Assembly (NCBI RefSeq): GCF_012849555.1
Contig: NZ_CP051685.1
Location: forward strand, 4,092,001-4,156,000
Direction: 5' to 3'
From: Massilia forsythiae
GTDB lineage: Bacteria > Pseudomonadota > Gammaproteobacteria > Burkholderiales > Burkholderiaceae_D
DNA: 64,000 bases
The notes under the pieces were generated by a model. That model saw only the letters and a list, made by a program, of their open reading frames with translations, did no database searches and was not told the origin of the DNA. The first letter of the stretch is position 1, and the number at the start of each line of letters is the position of its first letter. Of the stretch, positions 8,747-16,235 are shown one piece after another. A program made the position numbers and the translations under genes.

Positions 8747-9670
8747 ATGATCCCCGACTTCCTCCTCGACCTGCTGAACGCCATCCCGCGCGACCTGATG
8801 CTGCCGCCGGCCAACCTGTTCCTGCTGATCCTGATCGGCCTGCTGATCTGGCGGCGCTGGCCGCGCGCCGGGCGCATCGTCGCCGGCACCGGCCTGGCGG
8901 CGCTCGCCTTCTTGTCCACCAACAGCGGCGCGCGCCTGTTCGTGGCGCCGCTGGAAGCGATGACTTCACCCTTGCTCGCGCCCGAGCGCGCCGGCGCGCA
9001 GGCGATCGTGGTGCTGGCCGCCGGCCAGCTGGAGAGCGCGCCCGAGTACGACAACCGCGACATCCCCGACTATATCGCCCTTGCGCGCCTGCGCTACGCG
9101 GCGCGCCTGCAGCGCCGCACCGGGCTGCCGGTGCTGGTCAGCGGCGGCAACAGCATCGACCCGAAGGCCAAGGGGCCGCTGTATTCCAAGGCCGACGCGA
9201 TGGCGACCGCGCTGCGCCAGGACTTCGGCGTGCCGGTCAAGTGGATCGAGCCGCGCTCGCGCGATACCGCGGAAAACGGCACCTTCAGCGCGGCGCTTCT
9301 GCGCGCGGCCGGCGTCAAGCGCATCCTGCTGGTGACCGACGCCATGCACATGCCGCGCGCGCGCGCCGCGTTCGAGCGCGCCGGCATGGACGTGGTCAGC
9401 GCGCCGACGCTGTTCTTCAGCCACCAGCCGCACTCGATGTTCGGCTGGATGCCGAGCGCCGAGGGCATGCGCCGCTCATGGTATGCGGTGTACGAGTGGC
9501 TGGGGATCGTCTGGTACCGGGTGCGCTGGGCGGGGCAGCCGGCCCGGGGAGCGGCACTGGCACCGGCCCGGACTGCGCCGGCTGCACCGACACCCGCATC
9601 GGTGCAGCCGGCGCCTTCCACGGCCCCGGCGGCACCGGGTACGACGCCGCAGCCAGTTCCGCAACAGTAA
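8747..9670 (+). CDS. YdcF/ElyC-family (DUF218) membrane-anchored protein
   Basis: The 307-residue protein has two N-terminal membrane helices (about residues 20-40 and 45-60) and a DUF218 domain: IVVLAAG at its start, VLVSGGN, a charged EPRSRDTAENGTFSA segment and ILLVTDAMHMPRARAAFERAG. ElyC/SanA relatives act in envelope maintenance, probably on undecaprenyl-linked lipid carriers; the exact reaction is not known. The C-terminal 50 residues are an Ala/Pro-rich low-complexity tail. ATG 8747 starts just before the first helix and is preferred over an upstream in-frame ATG at 8660. Confidence 0.85.
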   Translation: MIPDFLLDLLNAIPRDLMLPPANLFLLILIGLLIWRRWPRAGRIVAGTGLAALAFLSTNSGARLFVAPLEAMTSPLLAPERAGAQAIVVLAAGQLESAPEYDNRDIPDYIALARLRYAARLQRRTGLPVLVSGGNSIDPKAKGPLYSKADAMATALRQDFGVPVKWIEPRSRDTAENGTFSAALLRAAGVKRILLVTDAMHMPRARAAFERAGMDVVSAPTLFFSHQPHSMFGWMPSAEGMRRSWYAVYEWLGIVWYRVRWAGQPARGAALAPARTAPAAPTPASVQPAPSTAPAAPGTTPQPVPQQ

Positions 9671-9683
9671 GAAACTGCAAAAA

Positions 9684-9721
9684 AAATGAAAAAAGGGGCC
9701 GGCATGCTGGATGCCAGCCCC
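9684..9721 (-). terminator. Rho-independent terminator of msrA
   Basis: Read on the minus strand, an 11-bp stem (GGGGCTGGCAT with ATGCCGGCCCC, one G-U pair, 5-base loop, 9695-9721) is followed directly by a T run interrupted by one CA. It lies 26 bases after the msrA stop and is one of the clearest terminators in the window. Confidence 0.9.
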
Positions 9722-9747
9722 TCCGGGTCACGCTCCGCGCACGCGCA

Positions 9748-10260
9748 TCACGCCGCGCGTTCGCCCCGCTGCGGCAAACGCCAGTCCTGGCGGATGTAAT
9801 GGCAGGTATACCCGTTCGGAATGCGCTCCAGGTAATCCTGGTGCTCCGGCTCCGCTTCCCAGAACGGCCCGGCCGCTTCGACCTCGGTCACCACCCTGCC
9901 CGGCCACAGGCCGGACGCGTCGACGTCGGCGATGGTGTCCAGCGCGGTCGCCTTTTGCGCTTCGCTGGTGAAGTAGATGGCGGAGCGGTAGCTGGTGCCG
10001 CGGTCGTTGCCCTGGCGGTTCGGGGTGCTCGGGTCGTGGATCTGGAAGAAGAATTCCAGCAGGCGGCGGTAGCTGATCCGGTCCGGATCGAACACGATCT
10101 CGATCGCCTCGGCATGGGTGCCGTGGTTGCGGTAGGTGGCGTTCGGCACGTCGCCGCCCGAGTAGCCGACGCGGGTCGAGACCACGCCCGGCATCTTGCG
10201 GATCAGGTCCTGCATGCCCCAGAAGCAGCCGCCGGCGAGGATTGCGGTTTCTTGTGTCAT
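9748..10260 (-). CDS. msrA: Peptide-methionine (S)-S-oxide reductase MsrA
   Basis: MsrA reduces the S-epimer of methionine sulfoxide in proteins, using thioredoxin as electron donor. The 170-residue protein has the active-site GGCFWG motif at residues 9-14, with the catalytic cysteine in it. Family segments [24 protein letters not shown] and [16 protein letters not shown] follow, plus the late [13 protein letters not shown] region. ATG 10260 follows an AAGGAA ribosome binding site. It is probably monocistronic and ends at a clear terminator. Confidence 0.96.
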   Translation of the reverse strand: MTQETAILAGGCFWGMQDLIRKMPGVVSTRVGYSGGDVPNATYRNHGTHAEAIEIVFDPDRISYRRLLEFFFQIHDPSTPNRQGNDRGTSYRSAIYFTSEAQKATALDTIADVDASGLWPGRVVTEVEAAGPFWEAEPEHQDYLERIPNGYTCHYIRQDWRLPQRGERAA

Positions 10261-10324
10261 TCGAATTCCTTTCGTTGGTGGACACACCCCATATGCCGGG
10301 CGGCCCGGCATGTTTCAAGAGGGA

Positions 10325-11683
10325 TCAAGGTGTGCCGGCCGCGCTCACGCGCCACACGGTGTTGCCGAGGTCGTCCGCCACCAGCAGCGCGCCGCTGCGG
10401 TCCATGGCCAGGCCGACCGGACGTCCCTTGGCCTTGTCGCCTGCCAGGAAACCGGTGACCACGTCGATCGGCTTGCCGGCCGGTTTGCCGTACTGGAAGG
10501 GCACGAACACGACCTTGTAGCCGCTCATCGGACTGCGATCCCAACTGCCGTGCTCGCCGACGAAGGCGCCTTCGCGCAGGTTGGCCGGCATCGGGCTGTC
10601 CGGCGTGTTGAAGACCAGGCCCAGCGGCGCCACGTGCGAGCCGAGCGCATAGTCCGGCACGATGGCCTTGGCCACCAGGTCGGGGCGCTGCGGCTTGACG
10701 CGCTCGTCGACGTGGGCGCCGTAGTAGCTGTACGGCCAGCCGTAGAACCCGCCGTCGCGCACCGAAGTCAGGTAGTCCGGCACCAGGTCCGGGCCGATCT
10801 CGTCGCGCTCGTTGACCACCACCCACATGGCCTTGCTGCGCGGCTCCCACTGCATCGAGTTCGGGTTGCGCAGGCCGCCGGCGAAGGTGCGGACGGCGCC
10901 GCTGGCGCGGTCCACCTCGAGGATGGCGGCGCGGTCGCGCTCGGCGTCCATGCCGTTCTCGGTGATGTTGCTGTTGGAGCCGACGCCCACGTACAGCTTG
11001 CTGCCGTCGGCGCTGGCCAGCAGGCTCTTGGTCCAGTGGTGGTTGATCGGGCCGCCCGGCAGGTCGGCCACCTTGACGGGCGCCGCGGTGATGCGGGTGT
11101 CGCCCTCCTGGTAGGGGTAGCGCACCAGCGCGTCGGCGTTGGCGACGTACAGGTCGTTGCCGACCAGCGCCACGCCGAACGGCGAGCTGAGTTTGTCGAG
11201 GAAAATGGTGCGCTGCGCCGCAACGCCCGGGCTTGCCGGGCGCACCAGCGTGATGCGGTTGGCGCCCTTGGCACCGGCGCCGCCGTAGCCCTGCACCAGG
11301 CCCATGATGATGTCCTTGGGACGGAATACCGGCGCTTCCGGACCGCTCGATTCGACGATCAGGATGTCGCCGTTCGGCAGCGGGTAGATCGAGCGCGGGT
11401 GCTTCAGGTCGGTGGCCAGCGCGCTGATCTTCAGGGCCGGCGCCACGGTCGGCGTCTCTCCCTGTTTCCAGGCGCCGGCCGGCGCCACCTTCATCGGCGG
11501 CAGCAGGTAGTTCTTCGGCGCCGGCAGCGTCGGCGCGTTGCCGTGCTGGGCGGCCTGGGTGGCCGGGTCGCCGTGGTCGCAGGCGCTCAGCAGCACGGCC
11601 GCCGGCAGCATTACCGGCAGCAGCAGGGCGCCTTGCGCCAGGCGCAGGGCGCGCCGCTTCGGTTGGTTGGACGAGGTGCGCAT
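10325..11683 (-). CDS. PQQ-dependent sugar dehydrogenase-like lipoprotein (GSDH/sorbosone family)
   Basis: The 452-residue protein has a type II signal peptide ending LLSAC, so it should be lipid-anchored facing the periplasm. The rest is a six-bladed propeller of the soluble glucose/sorbosone dehydrogenase family: LKHPRSIYPLPNGDILIVES, LSSPFGVALVGNDLYVAN, GGPINHHWTKSL with the candidate catalytic histidine, and GLRNPNSMQWEP. It likely oxidises a sugar or aldehyde with PQQ. No PQQ biosynthesis gene is in the window. Its ATG overlaps the stop of the DUF2231 gene by one base (TGATG), so the two are coupled and the membrane protein may be an electron-accepting partner. Confidence 0.85.
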   Translation of the reverse strand: MRTSSNQPKRRALRLAQGALLLPVMLPAAVLLSACDHGDPATQAAQHGNAPTLPAPKNYLLPPMKVAPAGAWKQGETPTVAPALKISALATDLKHPRSIYPLPNGDILIVESSGPEAPVFRPKDIIMGLVQGYGGAGAKGANRITLVRPASPGVAAQRTIFLDKLSSPFGVALVGNDLYVANADALVRYPYQEGDTRITAAPVKVADLPGGPINHHWTKSLLASADGSKLYVGVGSNSNITENGMDAERDRAAILEVDRASGAVRTFAGGLRNPNSMQWEPRSKAMWVVVNERDEIGPDLVPDYLTSVRDGGFYGWPYSYYGAHVDERVKPQRPDLVAKAIVPDYALGSHVAPLGLVFNTPDSPMPANLREGAFVGEHGSWDRSPMSGYKVVFVPFQYGKPAGKPIDVVTGFLAGDKAKGRPVGLAMDRSGALLVADDLGNTVWRVSAAGTP

Positions 11684-12162
11684 CACAGGGCTCCGGCGGC
11701 GGTTGAATGGGTGACGCCGGCGACCGCGTACGGGCGCGGCCAGCCGAACCAGGTGGCCAGCAGCATCAGCACGACCACGACGATCGACAGCGTCAGGCCG
11801 CCCGGCACCACCGCCACGTAGCCGTCGCGGCTGTGGATGAAGGCGTTGACGATCGACAGCGCCAGCGCGGCGGCGCTGGTGCCCGCGTGCAGGCGGGCGT
11901 AGGGCAGGGTGCGCACGTGGCGGTGGCTGAACCAGGTGATCAGGCCGGCCACGAAGGCGAACCCGGCGACCAGGCAGCCGGCCGCCAGCAGCCATACCGA
12001 GAAGGTCTCCCAGATGAAGGTGGTGGTGCGCCAGTAGGCGAGGTCGGTGACCAGGGCGCCGGTGAAGCAGACCGCCGGGAATTGCGCCAGCGTGGCGTAG
12101 ACCGGCTGGCTGGCCAGGCCGAGGCGCGGCGCGAAGCCGGGCGCGTAGGTGGCGCTACGCAT
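11683..12162 (-). CDS. DUF2231 family integral membrane protein
   Basis: The 159-residue protein has four predicted membrane helices, separated by HRHVRTLPYARLHA and by HSRDGYVAVVPGG. It resembles DUF2231 proteins, small membrane proteins often encoded with periplasmic dehydrogenases and sometimes proposed to bind heme. Several histidines in the loops (HRHV, H in RLHAG, H in FIHSRD) could be ligands; this is inference. GGAG stands upstream of ATG 12162. It is the first gene of a two-gene unit with the sugar dehydrogenase. Confidence 0.75.
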   Translation of the reverse strand: MRSATYAPGFAPRLGLASQPVYATLAQFPAVCFTGALVTDLAYWRTTTFIWETFSVWLLAAGCLVAGFAFVAGLITWFSHRHVRTLPYARLHAGTSAAALALSIVNAFIHSRDGYVAVVPGGLTLSIVVVVLMLLATWFGWPRPYAVAGVTHSTAAGAL

Positions 12163-12185
12163 GGCCGGCTCCAGATGAAGCGAAA

Positions 12186-12217
12186 ATGGTAAACATCGTT
12201 TTATCCATGGTAAATGT
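12186..12217 (-). promoter_or_regulatory. Tandem direct repeat upstream of the DUF2231/dehydrogenase pair
   Basis: ATGGTAAACAT (12186-12196) and ATGGTAAATGT (12207-12217) repeat with a 21-bp period, two helical turns, just 24-55 bases upstream of the DUF2231 start. Such spacing suits two activator or repressor subunits binding on the same face. The regulator is unknown. Confidence 0.4.
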
Positions 12218-12220
12218 TGA

Positions 12221-12258
12221 ACAGACCCACGGTAGCGGCAACGACGGCCCGGGTCTGT
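12221..12258. other. Inverted repeat ACAGACCC / GGGTCTGT
   Basis: An 8-bp perfect inverted repeat with a 22-base spacer lies between the aldo/keto reductase gene and the DUF2231 gene. It could be an operator or part of a terminator structure; neither is shown by a T run. Confidence 0.35.
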
Positions 12259-12288
12259 GTGGCATTTCGCTTAGCGCGGCGGTGACAG

Positions 12289-12315
12289 GGGCGCCGCCTG
12301 CCGTGCGCGGCGCCC
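12289..12315 (-). terminator. Possible terminator hairpin after the aldo/keto reductase gene
   Basis: GGGCGCCG and CGGCGCCC form a perfect 8-bp stem with an 11-base loop, 8 bases after the stop of the reductase gene. No T run follows, so its role as a terminator is uncertain. Confidence 0.35.
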
Positions 12316-12322
12316 GTGCGCT

Positions 12323-13363
12323 TCAGGTACCGGTCCTTGCCTGCGGCACCGGCGCGTCCGGTTCGATCAGGCCCTGGCGCTTGAGTTCGTCCCAGAACGC
12401 CGGCGGCACCGTGTCCTGCATCGCGCTGGCGTTGGCCAGCGCCTGCGCCTCGCTGCGCGCGCCGACGATCAGAGACACGGCCACGTCCGGCGCGGCCGAG
12501 AACTGCAGCGCCGCGGTGCGCAGGTCGATGCCGAATTGGTCCGCCACCGCGCGCAGGCGGTCGCGCTTGGCGATGTGTTCCTTCGGGATGTCCCAGCGCG
12601 TCTCGCCGTAGTTGTAGCGCGGACTGCCGGAGAGGAAGCCGGCGTTCAGCGCCGAGCCGACCACGAAGCCGACGCCGTGCTCGCGCGCCACCGGGAACAC
12701 CTGGTTCAGGGCGTTGGCGTGGTCGACCAGCGAATACTGCGACGCCAGCAGGCACACGTCCGGATCGGATTCGCGCATCACGCGCAGGATCGGCTCGGGC
12801 GTGTTGACACCCAGGCCCCAGGCCTTGATGATGCCTTCGTCGCGCATCTTCGACAGCGCCGGGAACGCGCCCTTCAGGGCGACGTCGAACTCCTCGGTCC
12901 ACGGGCGCGGCAGGTACTTGTTGTCGGGCGAGATGTCGTGCACGAACACGACGTCGATGCGGTCGATGCCCATGCGCTGCAGGCTGTCCTCGATCGAGCG
13001 GCGCACGCCGTCGGCGGTATAGTCGAACACCACGTTGTTGGGCGAGTTCGCGAACGGGAACAGTTCCTTCGACTTGTTGTCGGGCGAGGCTTTCAAGAGC
13101 TTGCCGACCTTGGTCGACAGCAGGTAGCTGTCGCGCGGCTGGTTGCGCAAGAAGGCGCCGAAGCGGCGCTCGGCGCTGCCCAGGCCGTACCATGGCGAGA
13201 CGTCGTAGTAGCGCACGCCGGCGGCCCAGGAGCCGGCCAGGGTCTGGTGGGCGTCGGCGTCGGTGACGAATTCGAATTCGTTGCCGACCGAAACGCCGCC
13301 CAGGCCGAAGCGGAATTCGGGCGTGAACAACTGGTGGGCGCGGCTGGTCTTTGCTTCTGGCAT
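12323..13363 (-). CDS. Aldo/keto reductase (aldose 1-dehydrogenase-like)
   Basis: The 346-residue protein is an NAD(P)H-dependent aldo/keto reductase. The tetrad is visible: D and Y in GVRYYDVSPWYG, K in LLSTKVGK and H in VDVVFVHDI. The N-terminus RFGLGGVSVGNEFEF and its length are closer to the D-threo-aldose/L-fucose dehydrogenase branch than to the 270-residue 2,5-diketogluconate reductases. ATG 13363 has AAAGGA upstream; another in-frame ATG lies at 13387. The gene stands alone, divergent from the DUF1345 gene, and no sugar pathway genes adjoin it, so its substrate is open. Confidence 0.88.
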   Translation of the reverse strand: MPEAKTSRAHQLFTPEFRFGLGGVSVGNEFEFVTDADAHQTLAGSWAAGVRYYDVSPWYGLGSAERRFGAFLRNQPRDSYLLSTKVGKLLKASPDNKSKELFPFANSPNNVVFDYTADGVRRSIEDSLQRMGIDRIDVVFVHDISPDNKYLPRPWTEEFDVALKGAFPALSKMRDEGIIKAWGLGVNTPEPILRVMRESDPDVCLLASQYSLVDHANALNQVFPVAREHGVGFVVGSALNAGFLSGSPRYNYGETRWDIPKEHIAKRDRLRAVADQFGIDLRTAALQFSAAPDVAVSLIVGARSEAQALANASAMQDTVPPAFWDELKRQGLIEPDAPVPQARTGT

Positions 13364-13514
13364 GGGCGATCCTTTCGTTGGCGGCATGGGATGTCGATCG
13401 ACATTTAGTATGCAAGCGGTCCGGTTCGGGAAGCGCACGCGACGCATGCGGCCCGGCGCGCCGCGCCTGGGGGCGAGTCATGGCTACAATGGCGCATCAC
13501 TTGCCGAGTACCCT

Positions 13515-14186
13515 ATGCGCCCGCTCTCCACCTCCGCCCGCCGCCGCCTGATCCACTCCCATCCGCGCCTGATGGGTTCCCTGCTGCTGGGCTTCGTGGC
13601 CGGTGTCTTCTTCCCGCAGACCTGGGGGCTGACCCTCAAGTGCCTGGTCGGCTGGAACGTCGCGGTCTGGATCTACCTGATCCTGTGCGGGTGGCTGGTG
13701 GCGCGCGACGACGAGCACCAGATCCGGCGCCTGGCGCAGCACGAGGATGCCAACGCCGTCTTCGCCACGGCGATCATGTCGTTCGGCGCGATGGTCAGCC
13801 TGGCGGCCATCATCGTCGAACTGTCCTCGGCCAAGAACGTCAGCGGCGACCTGCGCGTGCTGCACTACGCGCTGACCGCCGGCACCGTGCTGGGTTCGTG
13901 GCTGCTGGTGGCGCTGATCTACAGTTTTCATTACGTGCACCTGTACTACCGTTGCGGCGACGGTCCCAAGCCGCTGCGTTTTCCGGAAGACCAGCCCAAG
14001 CCCGGCTACTGGGACTTCCTGTATTTTTCCATCACCATCGCGGTGGCGGCGCAGACTTCGGACGTCAGCGTGATGTCGACGCAGGCGCGCAAGATCGTCA
14101 TGGCGCAGTCGGCGCTGTCGTTCCTGTTCAATGCGGCCATCATCGGCATGTCGATCAATATCGCCGCCAGCGTCGTGGGAGGGTAG
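13515..14186 (+). CDS. DUF1345 family integral membrane protein
   Basis: The 223-residue protein has about five membrane helices. Family landmarks are HPRLMGSLLLGFVAG at the N-terminus, YSFHYVHLYY, the motif DFLYFSITIAVAAQTSDVSV and ALSFLFNAAIIGMSIN at the C-terminus. The function of DUF1345 proteins is not established; they are predicted inner-membrane proteins. It is followed 100 bases later by lldD in the same direction. Confidence 0.85.
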   Translation: MRPLSTSARRRLIHSHPRLMGSLLLGFVAGVFFPQTWGLTLKCLVGWNVAVWIYLILCGWLVARDDEHQIRRLAQHEDANAVFATAIMSFGAMVSLAAIIVELSSAKNVSGDLRVLHYALTAGTVLGSWLLVALIYSFHYVHLYYRCGDGPKPLRFPEDQPKPGYWDFLYFSITIAVAAQTSDVSVMSTQARKIVMAQSALSFLFNAAIIGMSINIAASVVGG

Positions 14187-14288
14187 CCGGACCGATCATC
14201 GGCGTGCGCGAATCGACGCCGGGTCTCGCCGCGGGACCGGGCTTGTTCTACAATCGCAGGGGGCACCGTCCACCATCACGACGACAAC

Positions 14289-15419
14289 ATGATCATCTCC
14301 TCCGCCACCGATTACCGCGAAGCCGCGCGCCGCAAGCTGCCGCCGTTCCTGTTCCACTATCTCGACGGCGGTTCCGGCACCGAAAGCACGCTGCGCGCCA
14401 ACGTCGGCGACCTGCAGGACGTGGCGCTGCGCCAGCGCGTGCTGAAGGGATCGGAAAAGCTCGATTTGTCGACCGAGTGGTTCGGGGTCAAGCACGACCT
14501 GCCGCTGGCACTGGCGCCGATCGGCCTGGCCGGCATGTACGCGCGCCGCGGCGAGGTGCAGGCGGCGCGGGTGGCGGCCGACAAGAACATCCCGTTCATC
14601 CAGTCGACCGTGTCGGTGTGCCCGCTCGAGGAGGTGGCGCAGCAGTCGGCGCAGCCGCTCTGGTGCCAGCTGTACGTATTGAAGGACCGCGGCTTCATGC
14701 GCCACTACCTGGAGCGCGCGCGCGCACTGGGCATCAGGACGCTGGTGTTCACGGTCGACATGCCGGTGCCGGGCGCGCGCTACCGCGACGCCCATTCCGG
14801 CATGAGCGGCCGCCACGGCCCGCTGCGCCGCGCGCTGCAGGCGATGCTGCACCCGCGCTGGGCGCTGGACGTTGGCCTGCTGGGCCGGCCGCACGACCTG
14901 GGCAACATCTCGGCCTACCGCGGCAACCCTACCGGGCTGGCCGACTACATCGGCTGGCTGGCCGCCAACTTCGATCCGGGCATCGACTGGGCCGATTTGC
15001 AGTGGATCCGCGACGAGTGGCAGGGGCCGATGGTCATCAAGGGCATTCTCGACGCCGACGATGCGCGCGACGCGAAAGCCTTCGGCGCCGACGGCATCGT
15101 GGTCTCCAACCACGGCGGCCGCCAGCTCGACGGCGCCCGGTCCAGCGCGCGTGCGCTGCGCGCCATCGCCGACGCGGTCAAGGGGGACATGACCATCTTC
15201 GCCGATTCCGGCGTGCGCACCGGACTGGACGTGGTGCGGCTGCTGGCGCTGGGCGCGGACGGCGTGCTGATCGGGCGCGCCTTCATCTACGCGCTGGCGG
15301 TGGCGGGAGAGGCCGGCGTGCGCAATCTGCTGGCCATCTTCGAGAAGGACATGCGCACAAGCATGGTGCTGACCGGGGTGAAGTCGGTGTGCGAGATCGG
15401 GCCGGAGATCCTGGCTTGA
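14289..15419 (+). CDS. lldD: L-lactate dehydrogenase (FMN, membrane-linked)
   Basis: LldD oxidises L-lactate to pyruvate at the inner membrane and passes electrons to quinone. The 376-residue protein shows the FMN alpha-hydroxyacid oxidase pattern: [20 protein letters not shown] at the start, [32 protein letters not shown], and the catalytic [11 protein letters not shown] with the proton-abstracting histidine near residue 278. [14 protein letters not shown] and [10 protein letters not shown] bind the FMN phosphate. The length is usual. No lactate permease or LldR regulator adjoins it. Confidence 0.93.
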   Translation: MIISSATDYREAARRKLPPFLFHYLDGGSGTESTLRANVGDLQDVALRQRVLKGSEKLDLSTEWFGVKHDLPLALAPIGLAGMYARRGEVQAARVAADKNIPFIQSTVSVCPLEEVAQQSAQPLWCQLYVLKDRGFMRHYLERARALGIRTLVFTVDMPVPGARYRDAHSGMSGRHGPLRRALQAMLHPRWALDVGLLGRPHDLGNISAYRGNPTGLADYIGWLAANFDPGIDWADLQWIRDEWQGPMVIKGILDADDARDAKAFGADGIVVSNHGGRQLDGARSSARALRAIADAVKGDMTIFADSGVRTGLDVVRLLALGADGVLIGRAFIYALAVAGEAGVRNLLAIFEKDMRTSMVLTGVKSVCEIGPEILA

Positions 15420-15518
15420 ATTGCTGCCGTAAACCCGTTGCGGCCGTATTGATCCGCTCCATTTGCCCGCTTGACGTGCTCCAAGGGCGCCTCGGCAGCG
15501 AAGCGTAATATCGGTCCT

Positions 15519-15589
15519 GGCGAGGTAGCAAAGAGGTTATGCAACGGCTTGCAACGCCGTCGAGACAGGTTCGATTCCTGTCCTCGCCT
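15519..15589 (+). tRNA. tRNA-Cys (anticodon GCA)
   Basis: A complete cloverleaf is readable: acceptor GGCGAGG pairs with CCTCGCC, anticodon arm ACGGC-TTGCAAC-GCCGT gives anticodon GCA, and the T arm ACAGG-TTCGATT-CCTGT is perfect. The discriminator base is T, as required for cysteine tRNA. The CCA end is not encoded. Confidence 0.95.
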
Positions 15590-15602
15590 GTCACTTCCCC
15601 CC

Positions 15603-15624
15603 AGCCGTCTTCGCAGACGGCTTC
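15603..15624 (+). terminator. Hairpin after tRNA-Cys, possible terminator
   Basis: AGCCGTC and GACGGCT form a tight stem with a 6-base loop 13 bases downstream of the tRNA, followed only by TTCC. It may end the tRNA transcript and, from the other side, the response-regulator transcript. Confidence 0.5.
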
Positions 15625-15635
15625 CGGAACAGCAA

Positions 15636-16235
15636 TCATCCCAGCCACGGATACGCCGCCAGCCAGCGTCCGAGTTCGTTGTCGTTGCCACAGCGCAGCT
15701 TGTCGAAGATATTGGCGCGGTGCGTTTCGACCGAGCGCGGACCGCATGGCGGTACCAGCACCCGGGCGATTTCCTTGTTCGGCTGTCCCAGGCCCACCAG
15801 CCGCGCGACTTCCCGTTCGCGTGGCGTCAATTCGTCCCACAGCCGCTGCGCCTGGCCGCGGGCGCGCGCTTCGGCCACGGCGCCGGGCAGCTTGTCGAGC
15901 AATTGCTGCGTGTCCGGCTTGGTCACCCAGTCGTAGGCACCGCGCCGCACGGCTTCGAGCGCGGTGGGGATGTCGCCGTGGCCGGACAGGAACAGCGTCA
16001 CCAGGGGACTGTGCGCCGCGCGCAGGCGTTCGAACACGCCCAGGCCGCTGATGCCGCCCAGGCGCAGGTCGAGGATCACGCAGCCCGGATGGCGCACGTC
16101 GACCTCGTCCAGGAAGGCTTCGCCCGATGCGAAGGCCCGCACCGCCAGGCCCTGGGAAAACAGCAGGAGCAGCATCGAACGGCGCAGGGCTTCGTCGTCG
16201 TCGACGACGTACAGGGTCAGCGGCAGGTCTTTCAT
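15636..16235 (-). CDS. LuxR/FixJ-type response regulator (DctR-like)
   Basis: The 199-residue protein has a receiver domain with acidic pocket VVDDDE, phospho-acceptor D56 in CVILDLRLGGISG, the conserved S in FLSGHG, and the K of TKP. A NarL/FixJ-type helix-turn-helix follows: LTPREREVARLVGLGQPNKEIAR and SVETHRANIFDKL. The helix-turn-helix has a slightly longer loop (VPPCGP) than usual. ATG 16235 overlaps the kinase stop as ATGA. With the kinase it forms a DctSR-like pair, probably controlling the divergent dicarboxylate/ketoglutarate transporter through the palindrome at 18420-18437 (inference). Confidence 0.9.
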   Translation of the reverse strand: MKDLPLTLYVVDDDEALRRSMLLLLFSQGLAVRAFASGEAFLDEVDVRHPGCVILDLRLGGISGLGVFERLRAAHSPLVTLFLSGHGDIPTALEAVRRGAYDWVTKPDTQQLLDKLPGAVAEARARGQAQRLWDELTPREREVARLVGLGQPNKEIARVLVPPCGPRSVETHRANIFDKLRCGNDNELGRWLAAYPWLG

